A stretch of 64,000 nt of DNA from Conexibacter sp. CPCC 205762 (GCF_030646155.1 NZ_JAUTDN010000002.1:248001-312000); one strand, 5' to 3'; counted from the stretch's first letter, positions 34,455-43,989 are shown. Made by a program: numbers and translations. Notes: generated from the letters alone by a model not told the origin.

Positions 34455-35413
34455 GTGACGAGTTCCGCCTGCTGATGCTCGGCGCGATGTACGAGAACGG
34501 CGGCAACACGACGCACCGGCTGCTCGACGGCCATCCGCAGCTGCACGTCTACCCGTTCGAGTCCCAGCTCGGCACGCGGCTCGTCGAGGACCAGCTCGGC
34601 TCGGTCTTCCCGCTGAAGTACCGCTGGCCGACGTTCGACCTCGCGGCGACGCCCGAGCAGGACTACCGGGCGATCGTCGACGAGGAGGGGAAGGTGCGCG
34701 CCCGCACGCCGCACGTCAGCAAGTTCCGCGGTTATCCCTTCGACCTCGACGACGACGATCGAATGGCGCGCTACGCCGAGATCGTGCGCGCGAGCGGGCG
34801 CTCGCGCGGCGGCAACGTGATGGCGTTCTTCGAGTCGACCTTCGCCGCCTGGAAGGACTGCAGACGCAGCGGTCGTGAATCGGTCTACGTCGGCTACAGC
34901 CCGATCCTCGTCGTCGACGCCGACAAGGTGCTCGACGATCTGCCGCAGGCGCACTTCCTGCACGTCGTGCGCAACCCCTGGTCGGCCTACGCGGACACGA
35001 AGAAGCGACCGGTGCCGCTGTCGCTCGACGGCTACATGCTCGGTTGGACGCTCAACCAGCACTACGCGCTGCTGCACGCCGAGCGCTACCCGGAGCGGAT
35101 GCACGTGCTGCGCACCGAGGACATCATGGCCGACCCGGAGAGAACGCTCGGCGACCTCTGCGAGCGGATCGGGCTGGAGCGTTCGCCGACGCTGGCGCAG
35201 CCGAGCTGGAACGGCGGCGGGCTCGACCAGGTCTATCCGTGGGGGACGATCCGCACGCCGACGCCGGAGGCGAACCTGGCGACCGCGCTCGAGCTGTCGC
35301 CGGAAGAGCGCGCGGATGTGCGCGAGCACGCTTGGCAGTACCTGGAGGTGTTCGGCTACGACGCCTTCCTCGACCAGCTGGAGGAGCGGTGGCCACGCGC
35401 CGTGTCCTCGTGA
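34451..35413 (+). CDS. Sulfotransferase
   Basis: 320 residues of the PAPS-dependent sulfotransferase fold. The 5'-phosphosulfate loop is near the N-terminus (LGAMYENGGNTTHRLLDGHP) and the 3'-phosphate motif is in FLHVVRNPWSAYADT. LRTEDIMADPERTLGDLCERIGL is the typical C-terminal block. It should transfer sulfate from PAPS to a hydroxyl of a sugar or lipid. Its ATG overlaps the preceding stop by 4 bases, and it overlaps the next gene by 25 bases. No PAPS-synthesis genes lie in the window. Confidence 0.88.
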   Translation: MSDEFRLLMLGAMYENGGNTTHRLLDGHPQLHVYPFESQLGTRLVEDQLGSVFPLKYRWPTFDLAATPEQDYRAIVDEEGKVRARTPHVSKFRGYPFDLDDDDRMARYAEIVRASGRSRGGNVMAFFESTFAAWKDCRRSGRESVYVGYSPILVVDADKVLDDLPQAHFLHVVRNPWSAYADTKKRPVPLSLDGYMLGWTLNQHYALLHAERYPERMHVLRTEDIMADPERTLGDLCERIGLERSPTLAQPSWNGGGLDQVYPWGTIRTPTPEANLATALELSPEERADVREHAWQYLEVFGYDAFLDQLEERWPRAVSS

Positions 35414-36324
35414 CGGGGGCGGCGGGCTTCGTCGGCGCGGTGCTGGCGCGCCGGCTGCTCGCCGACGGTCACCGCGTGACGCTCGCCGTCCGCCCTGGCG
35501 GCGACCACTGGCGCCTGCAGGGTCTCGATGGCGACGCCGAGCTGATCGCGCTCGACCTGCGCGACGCGGCCGCTGTCACGCAGGAGGTCGCGGCGGTACG
35601 GCCCGACTGGGTCTTCTCGCTCGCAGCCCACGGCGCCTACTCGTGGCAGTCGGACCTCGCCACGATGGCCGACGTCAACATCAAGGGGACCGCGAACCTG
35701 GTCGCCGCGGCGGTCGACGCCGGCGCCGTCGTCGTCCACGCCGGCTCGTCGTCCGAGTACGGCTACGTCGACCACGCGCCGCGCGAGCACGAGCTGCCGC
35801 ATCCCAACAGCGCGTACGCGGTGACGAAGTGCGCCGCGACGCTTCACTGCGGCTGGGTTGCGCGCGAGCGCGACGCCGGCGTCACGGTGCTGCGACTCTA
35901 CTCCGCCTACGGGCCGTGGGAGGAGCCGAGACGACTCATGCCGACGCTGCTGGCCGCCTGTGCGCGCGGCGAGCTGCCGCCGCTGACCGACCCGACGACC
36001 GCGCGCGACTTCGTCTACGTCGAGGACGTCGCCGACGCCTTCGTGCGCGCGGCCTCGCGCGCGCGGCCGGGAGAGGGCGCGGTCTACAACGTCGGCAGCG
36101 GCGTGCAGACCTCGCTCGGCGAGCTGGTCGGCGTCGCGCGCGAGCTGTTCGACGTCGCCGCCACCCCCGCCTGGGGCGGCTACGGCAGCCGCAGCTGGGA
36201 CACCTCGACGTGGGTCTCCGATCCCTCACTCGCGCGCGAGCGGCTTGGCTGGTCGGCGTCGACGTCGCTGAGAGAGGGGTTGCGGCGGATGGCGGAGGCG
36301 GATCGCGCCGGTGCAGCCACGTGA
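35389..36324 (+). CDS. NAD-dependent epimerase/dehydratase (extended SDR)
   Basis: 311 residues. The N-terminal Rossmann motif VLVTGAAGFVGAVLARRLL and the catalytic Ser-Tyr-x3-Lys arrangement (HAGSSSEYGY, then NSAYAVTKCAA) identify an extended short-chain dehydrogenase such as a UDP-glucose 4-epimerase, CDP-paratose epimerase or GDP-sugar reductase. LRLYSAYGPWEEPRRLMPTLL and DFVYVEDVADAF support a nucleotide-sugar substrate. The GTG at 35389 lies inside the sulfotransferase gene. It probably supplies an activated sugar to the cluster's glycosyltransferases. Confidence 0.88.
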   Translation: MATRRVLVTGAAGFVGAVLARRLLADGHRVTLAVRPGGDHWRLQGLDGDAELIALDLRDAAAVTQEVAAVRPDWVFSLAAHGAYSWQSDLATMADVNIKGTANLVAAAVDAGAVVVHAGSSSEYGYVDHAPREHELPHPNSAYAVTKCAATLHCGWVARERDAGVTVLRLYSAYGPWEEPRRLMPTLLAACARGELPPLTDPTTARDFVYVEDVADAFVRAASRARPGEGAVYNVGSGVQTSLGELVGVARELFDVAATPAWGGYGSRSWDTSTWVSDPSLARERLGWSASTSLREGLRRMAEADRAGAAT

Positions 36325-36349
36325 AGGCTTCAAGACGGGGAGGAACACC

Positions 36350-37393
36350 ATGCGCATCGCCTCGATCATCCGCCCGGAGTCGGGCAACGCCAACTACCGC
36401 GCCCGCTTCCCGCTCGTCGCGTTGCAGTCGCGCGGCCATGAGCATCAGCTGTTCGACGCCCATCGCCTGCCGCACTTGAACGAGTTCGCGCGCTTCGACG
36501 TCGTCCACTTCTGCCGACTGTGGGAGGAGCCGTTCCAGCTGCTCGCGCGAGCGCTGCGCGACGCGGGCGTCGGCGTGACCTGGGACTGCGACGACTACCT
36601 CCCGGCGATACCGAAGGAGACGTCGAGCTACAGAATCGTGGGGGGACCGCGAGCGCTGCAGGTCGCCAGAGACATGCAGGTGATGATGGATCTGGCGCAC
36701 ATCGTGACAACCCCGAGCCCCGGCCTGTTGGAGCGGTTCGCCGACAGCGCCGACGACGTCCGCCTGATCGAGAACTACATCGCCCCGCCGATGGTGAGAA
36801 CGAGGCGGCCGCAGCGCTTCAACGACTATCTGCACGTCGGCTGGGTCGCCGGCAACGAGCATCGCGCCGATGTCGAGCCGCTGCGCTTGAGAGCGCTGGT
36901 CGAGCGGCTGCTGGAGTTCTATCCCCGCGTCGAGTTCGTCTCGCTCGGCCTCGGACTCGGGATCAGACACGCGCGCTACGTCCACCTGCCCGGGACCGAC
37001 GTGCTGGAGCTGACGAGATTCACCGGTCAGCTCGACATCGCGATCGCGCCACTGGACGACACCGAGTTCAACCAGGGACGCTCGAACGTGAAGGTGAAGG
37101 AGTACGCCGCCGGCGGCGCCGCGTGGCTCGCCTCGGACGTCGCGCCCTATCGCGGGCTCGGTACGGCGGAGGGCGGGAAGGTGATCGCCAACGATCGCTG
37201 GGAGCGAGAGATCACCGCGCTGATCGGCGACACCGCCCGCCGCAGAGCGCTTGCTGCGAACGCCTTCACGTGGGGCGCCCGCCAGAACATCATGCTCCAC
37301 CTGCACGAGTGGGAGGAGGCGTTCGGCGACGCCGTTGCGCGAGGGGCTGCAGGTGACGGCAACACGGCTTCCCGACTCGAACGGTCGGTCTGA
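36350..37393 (+). CDS. Glycosyltransferase, paralogous WDxDD family (member 1)
   Basis: 347 residues of a GT-B-like protein: N-terminal RIASIIRPESGNANYRARFPLV, central VTWDCDDYLPAIP and HVGWVAGNEHRADVEPL, C-terminal DIAIAPLDDTEFNQGRSNVKVKEYAAGGAAWLAS. Five genes in the window share this layout, including a K-E-Y-A near the donor site and a final helix with W-E. The start was chosen for the GGGGAGGAACACC ribosome-binding site. It belongs to the glycan operon and lies 26 bases after the epimerase. Donor and acceptor unknown. Confidence 0.8.
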   Translation: MRIASIIRPESGNANYRARFPLVALQSRGHEHQLFDAHRLPHLNEFARFDVVHFCRLWEEPFQLLARALRDAGVGVTWDCDDYLPAIPKETSSYRIVGGPRALQVARDMQVMMDLAHIVTTPSPGLLERFADSADDVRLIENYIAPPMVRTRRPQRFNDYLHVGWVAGNEHRADVEPLRLRALVERLLEFYPRVEFVSLGLGLGIRHARYVHLPGTDVLELTRFTGQLDIAIAPLDDTEFNQGRSNVKVKEYAAGGAAWLASDVAPYRGLGTAEGGKVIANDRWEREITALIGDTARRRALAANAFTWGARQNIMLHLHEWEEAFGDAVARGAAGDGNTASRLERSV

Positions 37394-37448
37394 GCCGACG
37401 AGAACTTCATGGCGTGCGGATAACACCGAAAAGGAGCGGCTCGAGAGC

Positions 37449-40025
37449 ATGACCACGATTCAGGGACCTGCCACTGCGCATGCTAACCCGCCGCGGCGGA
37501 CGCGTGCTCGCATCGTCGCCGACGCGCCCGTGATCCGCTACTTCGTCGCGCATCCTGACCTGTCAGCCGCTCTGCTGATCGCGCTGCTTGTCATCGTCTA
37601 TCTGTGGCCGGTGCTGATCGGCGAGAAGATCTTGTCGCCGATAGGTCTGATGTACGGCTTCACCCCATGGCAATCGTATGCACCATCAGATCTCGGCAAC
37701 TACTACAACCCGCTCCTGAGCGACATTCCGATGGCCGTATACCCGTGGCGGTGGTACGCCCGTCAGGCGCTCCACGATGGGACCCTGCCGCTTTGGAACA
37801 CCCAGATCTTCGGTGGGATCCCATTCTTCTCCAACCCGCAGAACGGGCTGTTCACGCCGTTCAACTGGCTGCTGTGGACGCTGCCGCTCAACTACGCGCT
37901 TGGACTCTCCGCAGCACTTAAGCTGTGGGCTGGTGGGTTTGGAACGTACTTGCTCGCACGTCAGCTGAGACTCGGGTTCCTTCCGGGGTTGCTCGGCGGC
38001 GTCGCATTCGCCTTCTGCGCGTTCAACATCACCTGGCTGACCCACGAGACCTTGCCCGCCGTCGCAGTGTTGCTGCCGTGGATGCTCTGGCTCATCGAGC
38101 GGATCTATGCGAGCGGGCGGTTGAGCACGACGCTCTGGCTCGCCGTCGCGACTGCTGTTGGGCTCGGCGGAGGCCATCCTGGCATGCAGGTTCACCTCAT
38201 GGCGATCGCAGGGCTCTACGCGATCGTTCGCATCTGGCTGGTGCCTGACCTCGAGCGCGGGACGCGGCTGCGTCGGCTGGTGTTCGTAGGAGGCGGGCTC
38301 TTGCTCGGAGCGATGCTGATGGCGGTGATGCTGATCCCAGAGACGCTCTCGAGCAACGGAACCATCGGCACGAAGGCACGGGCTGGAGGCAATGGGACGT
38401 TGCCCGGCACGGTGATGCCGTTCGACGCAATCAAGACGACGGTCTTCCCCGACTGGTGGGGTCGGCCCAGCAGAGTTGAACTCGGCGGGTCGGCAACCAG
38501 CGCAGGCGGTGTCGTCAACTACAACGAGCGGACCTTCTACGGTGGTGTCGTCGCGCTCCTGTTCGCACTGGTTGCGTTGGTCTCTCGCAGGAACTGGCGT
38601 GCCAAAGGGGCGTTCGTGCTGCTCGCGTTCATCGGGCTGGCAGTCCCGCTGCACCTGCCTGTCCTGTGGGACTTCGTCACCAACGTGCCGCCGTTCGACC
38701 TCGTCCAGAACCAGCGCATGCATTTTGTCTACGCGTTCGCTGTCGCGATCTTGGCCGCGTTTGGACTTCACGAGCTGACCGCTCGGCCGGCGGACGAGCG
38801 CTGGCGGCTCGCGGTTCCCGGTGTCGCGCTGCTGTTCGGCTTCATCGCGATGTTCACGATCGGAGCGAACGGCTCGGAGTTCAGAGACCTCTGGAAGCAT
38901 TTCGCGACCGGCACCGACTTCGCGGTCAGAGAGGTCCTTGCACTCACGAGCGTCACGTGGTTCCTGCTGCTCTCACTCGGCGTTGGCATCGCGCTGCTGC
39001 TCGCGATCCGCCGGCCGCGCTGGCGCTATGGGATCGCGGTTGCCGTTGTGCTGCTCGCGGCGATCGACGCGCTGCACTTTGCCAACGGCTATCAGCCGAT
39101 GGCGAGTGCCGACAAGGCGATCCCTCCGACTACGCCGGCAATCGACTACCTGAAGCGGCACGCGCGAGAAGGTCGGATAGTGGGACTCGGCGGGGCCTTG
39201 CCACAGGATTGGACGATGACCTACGGACTTTCCGATGTCCGCGGATACGATCCCCCAAATCCAACGCAACGTTTCTACGACCTTTGGCTGATCGCCAACC
39301 CAGGACAGATCGATTGGACTCCGTTCGGGGTCGGGAATCTGGAGCCTGAAGGGCTCCAGGTGCTGAGCATGCTCGGGACGCGCTACCTGATTGCCGATCC
39401 GGGGCTCAGATTGGACAGAAGCGTCAGAAGAGACCCGGTGCTCGGTGCCTTGAGCGTCGTCTACGCTGGCAGTGATGCAACGATCCTTTCGAACGTCGGT
39501 GCTGTCCCTCGAGCACGAGTAGCTTCAAGGGTCGACATCGCTGAGGACCAGGAGACAGTTCGCAACCTGATCGCTCGCCCTGACTTTTCACCCACAGCGA
39601 CGGCGTTGATCGAGCGCGGGAAAGACGACGCAACCGCTCTCGCTGGAAAGCCACCTGTACACGGGACTGTCGCGATCACCGATGAGCGGAACAGCAGCGT
39701 GGCGCTGGATGTGCGGCTGGACCGCAGAGGGCTCGTAGTCCTCAATGACAATCTCACTGAGGGATGGACTGTGAAGGTCGACGGTGTGTCGGCGGAACCA
39801 ATCCAAGTTGACAACCTGATGCGCGGTGTCGTCGTCGAGGAGGGACACCACAAGATTGTCTGGAGTTACGCGATGCCGGGACTGAAGACCAGTGCGGTCA
39901 TTACGTTGATAAGTCTGTGCTTGATCACGGGAGGGTTCGCGGCAACCATGGGGCGCCAGCGGCGAGCGACGTCTTCACTCCACGATCGCTTCGCGGGTGG
40001 CGAGGCCGCGAGCAGGGAGGAGTGA
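37449..40025 (+). CDS. YfhO-family membrane glycosyltransferase-like protein
   Basis: 858 residues with about 12 hydrophobic segments in the first two thirds, then a soluble C-terminal domain and a last membrane segment near 835-850. The GT-C like start (WPVLIGEKILSPIGLMYGFTPW, then LPLWNTQIFGGIPFFSNPQNGLFTPFNWL), HETLPAVAVLLPW and the C-terminal LVVLNDNLTEGWTVKVDGVSAEPIQVDNLMRGVVVEEGHH match YfhO. YfhO proteins are thought to add sugars to surface polymers from a lipid-linked donor. An AAGGAG lies 12 bases before the ATG at 37449. It should act on the outer face of the membrane as the late step of this cluster. Confidence 0.85.
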   Translation: MTTIQGPATAHANPPRRTRARIVADAPVIRYFVAHPDLSAALLIALLVIVYLWPVLIGEKILSPIGLMYGFTPWQSYAPSDLGNYYNPLLSDIPMAVYPWRWYARQALHDGTLPLWNTQIFGGIPFFSNPQNGLFTPFNWLLWTLPLNYALGLSAALKLWAGGFGTYLLARQLRLGFLPGLLGGVAFAFCAFNITWLTHETLPAVAVLLPWMLWLIERIYASGRLSTTLWLAVATAVGLGGGHPGMQVHLMAIAGLYAIVRIWLVPDLERGTRLRRLVFVGGGLLLGAMLMAVMLIPETLSSNGTIGTKARAGGNGTLPGTVMPFDAIKTTVFPDWWGRPSRVELGGSATSAGGVVNYNERTFYGGVVALLFALVALVSRRNWRAKGAFVLLAFIGLAVPLHLPVLWDFVTNVPPFDLVQNQRMHFVYAFAVAILAAFGLHELTARPADERWRLAVPGVALLFGFIAMFTIGANGSEFRDLWKHFATGTDFAVREVLALTSVTWFLLLSLGVGIALLLAIRRPRWRYGIAVAVVLLAAIDALHFANGYQPMASADKAIPPTTPAIDYLKRHAREGRIVGLGGALPQDWTMTYGLSDVRGYDPPNPTQRFYDLWLIANPGQIDWTPFGVGNLEPEGLQVLSMLGTRYLIADPGLRLDRSVRRDPVLGALSVVYAGSDATILSNVGAVPRARVASRVDIAEDQETVRNLIARPDFSPTATALIERGKDDATALAGKPPVHGTVAITDERNSSVALDVRLDRRGLVVLNDNLTEGWTVKVDGVSAEPIQVDNLMRGVVVEEGHHKIVWSYAMPGLKTSAVITLISLCLITGGFAATMGRQRRATSSLHDRFAGGEAASREE

Positions 40026-40027
40026 GC

Positions 40028-41119
40028 GTGCGCCTTCCATGGCGAAGCGGGCAAGAAGCCCAGCCGGCGAACGGGCGACGTCTGAAGATCGCCTACTACG
40101 CCGATCCGACGATACCCAATGGCTGGTATCGCGCAGTCGGGCCAATGACTGCTCTGAGACGTCGCGGCCACGACGTCCGCCAGATCGCACCCTCCATGGA
40201 GCTTCGAACTCTCCGACTTGATCGGCTTCGAGGGTGCGACGCGGTTCTTGTTCACCGGCAGCACGATGATGTCGCCATGCGCGTCGTCGAGTACGTCTCG
40301 CAAACGGGCCTTCCAATGGTCTTTGACAACGACGACGACTTCGGTGCATTGCCGCCGGGAAGTGCAGGAGCGCGCAATTATGGAGGTTTGCGAGGCAAAC
40401 GCCGCTTGGAGGCGATCCGCGCGATGGCGCTCGCGGCGGACGTCGTGACGGCCCCGAGCCGCGCTCTTGTGGAGAGATTTGAGGCGTACGGGGTTCACCG
40501 TGCGGCGCTGCTTGAGAATTACGTCGCCGACGAAACGGTCTTCCTTCGCCGTGGTCAGCGCCCGGGGCAGCTGGTGATTGGTTGGATCGCGGGCAAGGAG
40601 CATCATCTCGACGCCGATGCGCTGCCGATCGCCCCGACGCTCGAGCGGATCCTCAGAGTGCACGAGCATGTCGAACTGCGGACGATCGGCTTGAGATTGC
40701 CGATCAAACATGACCGGTACCTACATGTCGACGGAATTCCGTTTGCCCGACTTCCGGCTGCGCTGGCGGGATGGGACCTCGGCATGGCTCCGTTGGCGGA
40801 CATACCGTTCAGCCGTGCTCGCTCCAACATCAAGCTGAAGGAATACGCGATCCTGGGGATCCCGTGGCTCGCATCGTCTGTCGGCGAGTACGTCGGCCTC
40901 GGCGCACGCGAAGGCGGACGGATGGTCGCGGATGGCGATTGGTTCGAAGCGCTGAATTGGCTGATCACCCACGATGCGCACCGACGTCGGTTGGCGCGCA
41001 GAGCGGCGAAGTGGGGCGCCGGACAGACCATCAATCAACACGCCTATCGGTGGGAGAAGCTGTTACACGAGCTTGTCGGGGCACGCACTGCAGATCCAGT
41101 CGATGTTACGCTGGCATGA
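40028..41119 (+). CDS. Glycosyltransferase, paralogous WDxDD family (member 2)
   Basis: 363 residues. LKIAYYADPTIPNGWYRAVGPMTALRRRGHDV, VFDNDDDFGALPPG, VIGWIAGKEHHLDADAL, and DLGMAPLADIPFSRARSNIKLKEYAILGIPWLASSVGEY place it in the same family as 36350, 54852, 55889 and 57752. The GTG at 40028 has GGAGG eight bases upstream inside the YfhO gene; a GTG six bases earlier overlaps that stop codon. It is the last gene of the operon before a strong hairpin. The donor sugar is unknown. Confidence 0.8.
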   Translation: MRLPWRSGQEAQPANGRRLKIAYYADPTIPNGWYRAVGPMTALRRRGHDVRQIAPSMELRTLRLDRLRGCDAVLVHRQHDDVAMRVVEYVSQTGLPMVFDNDDDFGALPPGSAGARNYGGLRGKRRLEAIRAMALAADVVTAPSRALVERFEAYGVHRAALLENYVADETVFLRRGQRPGQLVIGWIAGKEHHLDADALPIAPTLERILRVHEHVELRTIGLRLPIKHDRYLHVDGIPFARLPAALAGWDLGMAPLADIPFSRARSNIKLKEYAILGIPWLASSVGEYVGLGAREGGRMVADGDWFEALNWLITHDAHRRRLARRAAKWGAGQTINQHAYRWEKLLHELVGARTADPVDVTLA

Positions 41120-41120
41120 T

Positions 41121-41156
41121 CGGAGGTGCCACCAGCAAAGCTGGGTGGCACCTCCG
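41121..41156. terminator. Strong bidirectional hairpin ending the glycan operon
   Basis: A 16-bp stem with one bulged C and an AAA loop (41121-41136 with 41140-41156) lies directly after the last glycosyltransferase and before the convergent exported gene. Confidence 0.85.
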
Positions 41157-41201
41157 AACCGACTGCTGAAGCTGGACGACGTCCAGCAAAATGTCGGAGA
41201 C

Positions 41202-41972
41202 CTAGAGGCCGCCGATAGCGACGTTGTTGTCGACGACGATCTCGTTGTTACCGCTAGCAGAGGGAAGCTTCAGCTTCAGGTTCACAATCGAGTTGATCAG
41301 GCCAAGGCCGATGCCGCAGCCAGATGCACCCGGAATCGAGAACGAGTTGTCAACATTGCGCCCACCGTTGACAAGGACGTAGTTCGGGTTGGTGAAGTCG
41401 AACGTTCCTGGTCTCCCGGAGATCGGTCTGTTCGGCGCCGGCGGGCTGGTCGTGCCGACGATCAGATCGAGATTGACCGGCGACGAAGTCGAACCGATGG
41501 AGCAGCCCGGTCCGATGATGGGATTCGTCAGTGCGAGCTTGACGGGAACTCTCACCTCGAAAGTGCCAGGGTTAATTTGAATTCTCGAGGGAATCCCGGC
41601 GAGCTGCGCGGTCGCTGTGACGGCGTTGCCGGGGATCGGGAAGTCGATGCCGAGGAGTCCTCCCGGGACTTGGATCGGCTTGGCGAAGATCCCGGTGGAG
41701 CCGGTCGGCGGCACAAAGCGGAAGCCAGACGGCTGGGTTCCGTCTATTGCAAGCGTGCCGCGAATACCGAACGACGAACCGATCGGAACTCTGAAGCCCT
41801 TGATCGTCATGCTGCCGTCGAACGACGCGATATCGATACAGGCGAAGACGTTCGGGGTGGATCTGATGCAGCCGGAGAAGTCCGGGAACGCCGCCGAAGC
41901 GCTACCGCCGACAACGGTAGACGCGAGGCAGCTTCCAACTGCGAGCGCGACGAGACGACTACGCATCCTCAT
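41202..41972 (-). CDS. Exported four-cysteine protein, block B copy (unknown function)
   Basis: A 256-residue paralogue of 21202-21966. It has a signal peptide ending near GGSASA-AF (about residue 28), four cysteines in the same places (SGCIR, ACIDI, GPGCSIG, SGCGIG) and the shared cores FAKPIQVPGGLLGIDFPIPG and SFSIPGASGCGIGLGLINSI. A GAGGAGAG ribosome-binding site precedes the ATG. The promoter is TTGACA-N18-TAGTGT at 42133-42162. As in block A, it is divergent from small exported four-cysteine genes followed by the propeller and four-repeat genes. Function unknown. Confidence 0.85.
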   Translation of the reverse strand: MRMRSRLVALAVGSCLASTVVGGSASAAFPDFSGCIRSTPNVFACIDIASFDGSMTIKGFRVPIGSSFGIRGTLAIDGTQPSGFRFVPPTGSTGIFAKPIQVPGGLLGIDFPIPGNAVTATAQLAGIPSRIQINPGTFEVRVPVKLALTNPIIGPGCSIGSTSSPVNLDLIVGTTSPPAPNRPISGRPGTFDFTNPNYVLVNGGRNVDNSFSIPGASGCGIGLGLINSIVNLKLKLPSASGNNEIVVDNNVAIGGL

Positions 41973-42132
41973 GGATGTTCTCTCCTCTCACTTCGGCCAC
42001 CACGGCCGAAGATATGGACAAGACGAGCGCGCACCGCACATCCCCCAACAGTGCGAGTGGACCAGCAGCGGTAGAACTGATCGCAGCGGAACACGACGGC
42101 ACCTGGAGTAGGTGCGACGAGCGCCGTGCGAA

Positions 42133-42162
42133 ACACTAGAAAGAAGTAGTAGTGCTTGTCAA
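42133..42162 (-). promoter_or_regulatory. Promoter of the block B (-) exported gene
   Basis: On the minus strand, TTGACA (42157-42162), 18 bp and TAGTGT (42133-42138). The architecture and the long leader (about 160 bases) match the block A copy. Confidence 0.65.
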
Positions 42163-42272
42163 GTGCGAGCGGGTTTGCGTGAGGTTCTGGACGCTACCGC
42201 GGACGCCTAGCGGTACTGCCTCCAGCATCGAAATGTCTCGTAGTGGACTTCGTATTGAGAGCAGAGAGTTCT

Positions 42273-42591
42273 ATGTCACGCTTCGCTCATCACGCATGTA
42301 TCGCCATTGCGGGGTCGGTGTTGTTGCTGGTTGGCTGTTTGCAACGCTCGCATCAACACGAGGTCTACTGTCGCAGCCGCTGTAGGCGATTCATTACTCG
42401 TTATATGCGGCGGGACCGGCGGGTGTAGTGAAACCGGCGTTTGCAGGCAGGTGAATGTCAATATGAGATTGAGTTCTACCGGGACGGCTACTGTCCCGTT
42501 GGGAGTGCTGGCCGTATGGCGCGCAAGCGCGACGTGCGCGTGCTGCATCGAACTGACCGGCCAGGCAATCCTGGCGGATGTCTTGCGGTGA
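42273..42591 (+). pseudogene. Frameshifted, truncated copy of the 42806 exported gene
   Basis: The ATG at 42273 opens a signal peptide (MSRFAHHACIAIAGSVLLLVGC) closely like that of the gene at 42806. Similarity then continues in the next frame from about 42360 as VAAAVGDSLLVICGGTGG through GVCRQVNVNMRLSSTGTATV to PLG, matching TTVCRQFNIAARISSSGAVTIPLG of the intact gene. A small indel between about 42340 and 42365 breaks the frame, and the region beyond about 42510 has lost clear similarity. The third and fourth cysteine regions are absent. It is a decayed tandem duplicate and would not give a functional exported protein. Confidence 0.75.
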
Positions 42592-42690
42592 TGACGGGTC
42601 GTCAGGGGGTCTCACGGCTCTGGCGGACTCAGAACGGCTAAGACATGAATATGCCGGCGCGGGCGCGACTGCGGTGCAATAGCATCGCTG

Positions 42691-42719
42691 TTGCATTCTT
42701 ATAAACAGAGTGATATAAT
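42691..42719 (+). promoter_or_regulatory. Near-consensus promoter of the 42806 exported gene
   Basis: TTGCAT (42691-42696), a 17-bp spacer and a perfect TATAAT (42714-42719) lie in an unusually AT-rich patch, giving a leader of about 80 bases. Confidence 0.8.
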
Positions 42720-42805
42720 AAACAAAACCGGTGCAATGTCGGGGAAAGGGGGAATCGAGCACCGGTCTGATCGGGTATCAACATTCTCTAGGAGGAAAGC
42801 ATTCC

Positions 42806-43468
42806 ATGTCACGCATGGTGCGTAACACATGTATCGCGATTGCCGGGTTGGTGCTGTTGCTGCTTGGTTCAAGCAGCGCGTTCGCAGCAACGCTCAGTAT
42901 TAACACGACGGCGACGACTGCGGCGAGCACGGGGGATACGTCGCTCTTTATAAATAGAGCGGACGGTACTCGTGGAACGACCGTTTGCAGACAATTCAAT
43001 ATTGCTGCAAGAATAAGCTCCAGCGGAGCGGTTACGATCCCGCTCGGAAGCGTTGCATTCAATACTTGTACGACGAACGGAATCTCGACAACGATCACTC
43101 AAACGTCGGCCTGGACGGGCGTGATTACCGCACTACTAGCGAGTGGCAGAATAACCGGTGTGCTACTCAGAATTACTGTTCCGACGAGTGGTATTACCTT
43201 TGCGGTCCCGGGTGTGTGCACGTTTACACTCGGCGGTACGGCGTCGGGTCTAACGACCGTCACCTCGACAGCCCCGCCGACACTAGTCTCGGTGAGCAGC
43301 TTGTCGTTCGACGGAGTTACGGCGGGCGGGCTAGACGTGCTAGGTCTTACAATTAACACCGCGTCGACGAGCCCAAATTGCGGAGCGATCGGCATCTCCG
43401 CTGGCTTGAGAGGCGGTTTCGTTGGGACGTTCAGATTCACGCCTGCTGTCACTGGAACACTAGTTTAG
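42806..43468 (+). CDS. Small exported four-cysteine beta protein, block B
   Basis: A 220-residue protein with a signal peptide (MSRMVRNTCIAIAGLVLLLL, cleavage near AFA-AT at about residue 28) and a Thr/Ser/Val/Gly-rich mature domain. Four cysteines (TVCRQ, NTCTT, GVCTF, PNCGA) are spaced as in the block A array genes. AGGAGGAAAGC is a strong ribosome-binding site. CTA supplies 8 of about 15 mature leucine codons, and AGA most arginines. Its position after a divergent exported gene and before the propeller gene mirrors block A. The neighbouring frameshifted copy shows that this array also expanded. Function unknown. Confidence 0.85.
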   Translation: MSRMVRNTCIAIAGLVLLLLGSSSAFAATLSINTTATTAASTGDTSLFINRADGTRGTTVCRQFNIAARISSSGAVTIPLGSVAFNTCTTNGISTTITQTSAWTGVITALLASGRITGVLLRITVPTSGITFAVPGVCTFTLGGTASGLTTVTSTAPPTLVSVSSLSFDGVTAGGLDVLGLTINTASTSPNCGAIGISAGLRGGFVGTFRFTPAVTGTLV

Positions 43469-43530
43469 TCCGGTGCCTGACGCCGGTGCTGGGCCACTGG
43501 CCTAATACGTTAATCTAGGCCCATAGTCGT

Positions 43531-43561
43531 GAGCGGGGGCGCTGCTGAGTGGCCTCCGCTC
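43531..43561 (+). terminator. Hairpin after the block B exported gene
   Basis: A 10-bp stem with one G-T pair (43531-43540 with 43552-43561) and an 11-base loop. The rest of 43,562-43,989 shows no convincing gene. Confidence 0.5.
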
Positions 43562-43989
43562 GCGATTGCTCGGCGACGAGACAGGAGGATTTGGTGTGCC
43601 CCCGTCTGTCGGTCGGTGATAGGAGGCCATCGATGCCATCGTCGCGGGATGCATTTCTGAACATCTGTCAGCGTTGACTGGCGATCGAAGCTTGGATGGC
43701 CTCGCTCTGCTTCGACGTCGGAGGGACTGTCGCGACGCTGTCACATCGGCAACGCAACTCGTCGATGGTCCGTAAGAGAGTGACACCGCCTTTGTTCCCT
43801 GGCGGCGCGTTCGAGCTTGGCATCTGCCGGTCATGCTCCGACAGTCTCGACCAGCACCGCGTAAATACTAGAGAAGCAACAACTGCTGAAGAATCCGTAG
43901 TAGGACTAGCCGGGACGTGCGGCGATGGGGAAAGCAGTCAGAGGCAGGCGGCATCCGGTAGAGGGCGCGCCTCCGGAGACGGCCAGTGG

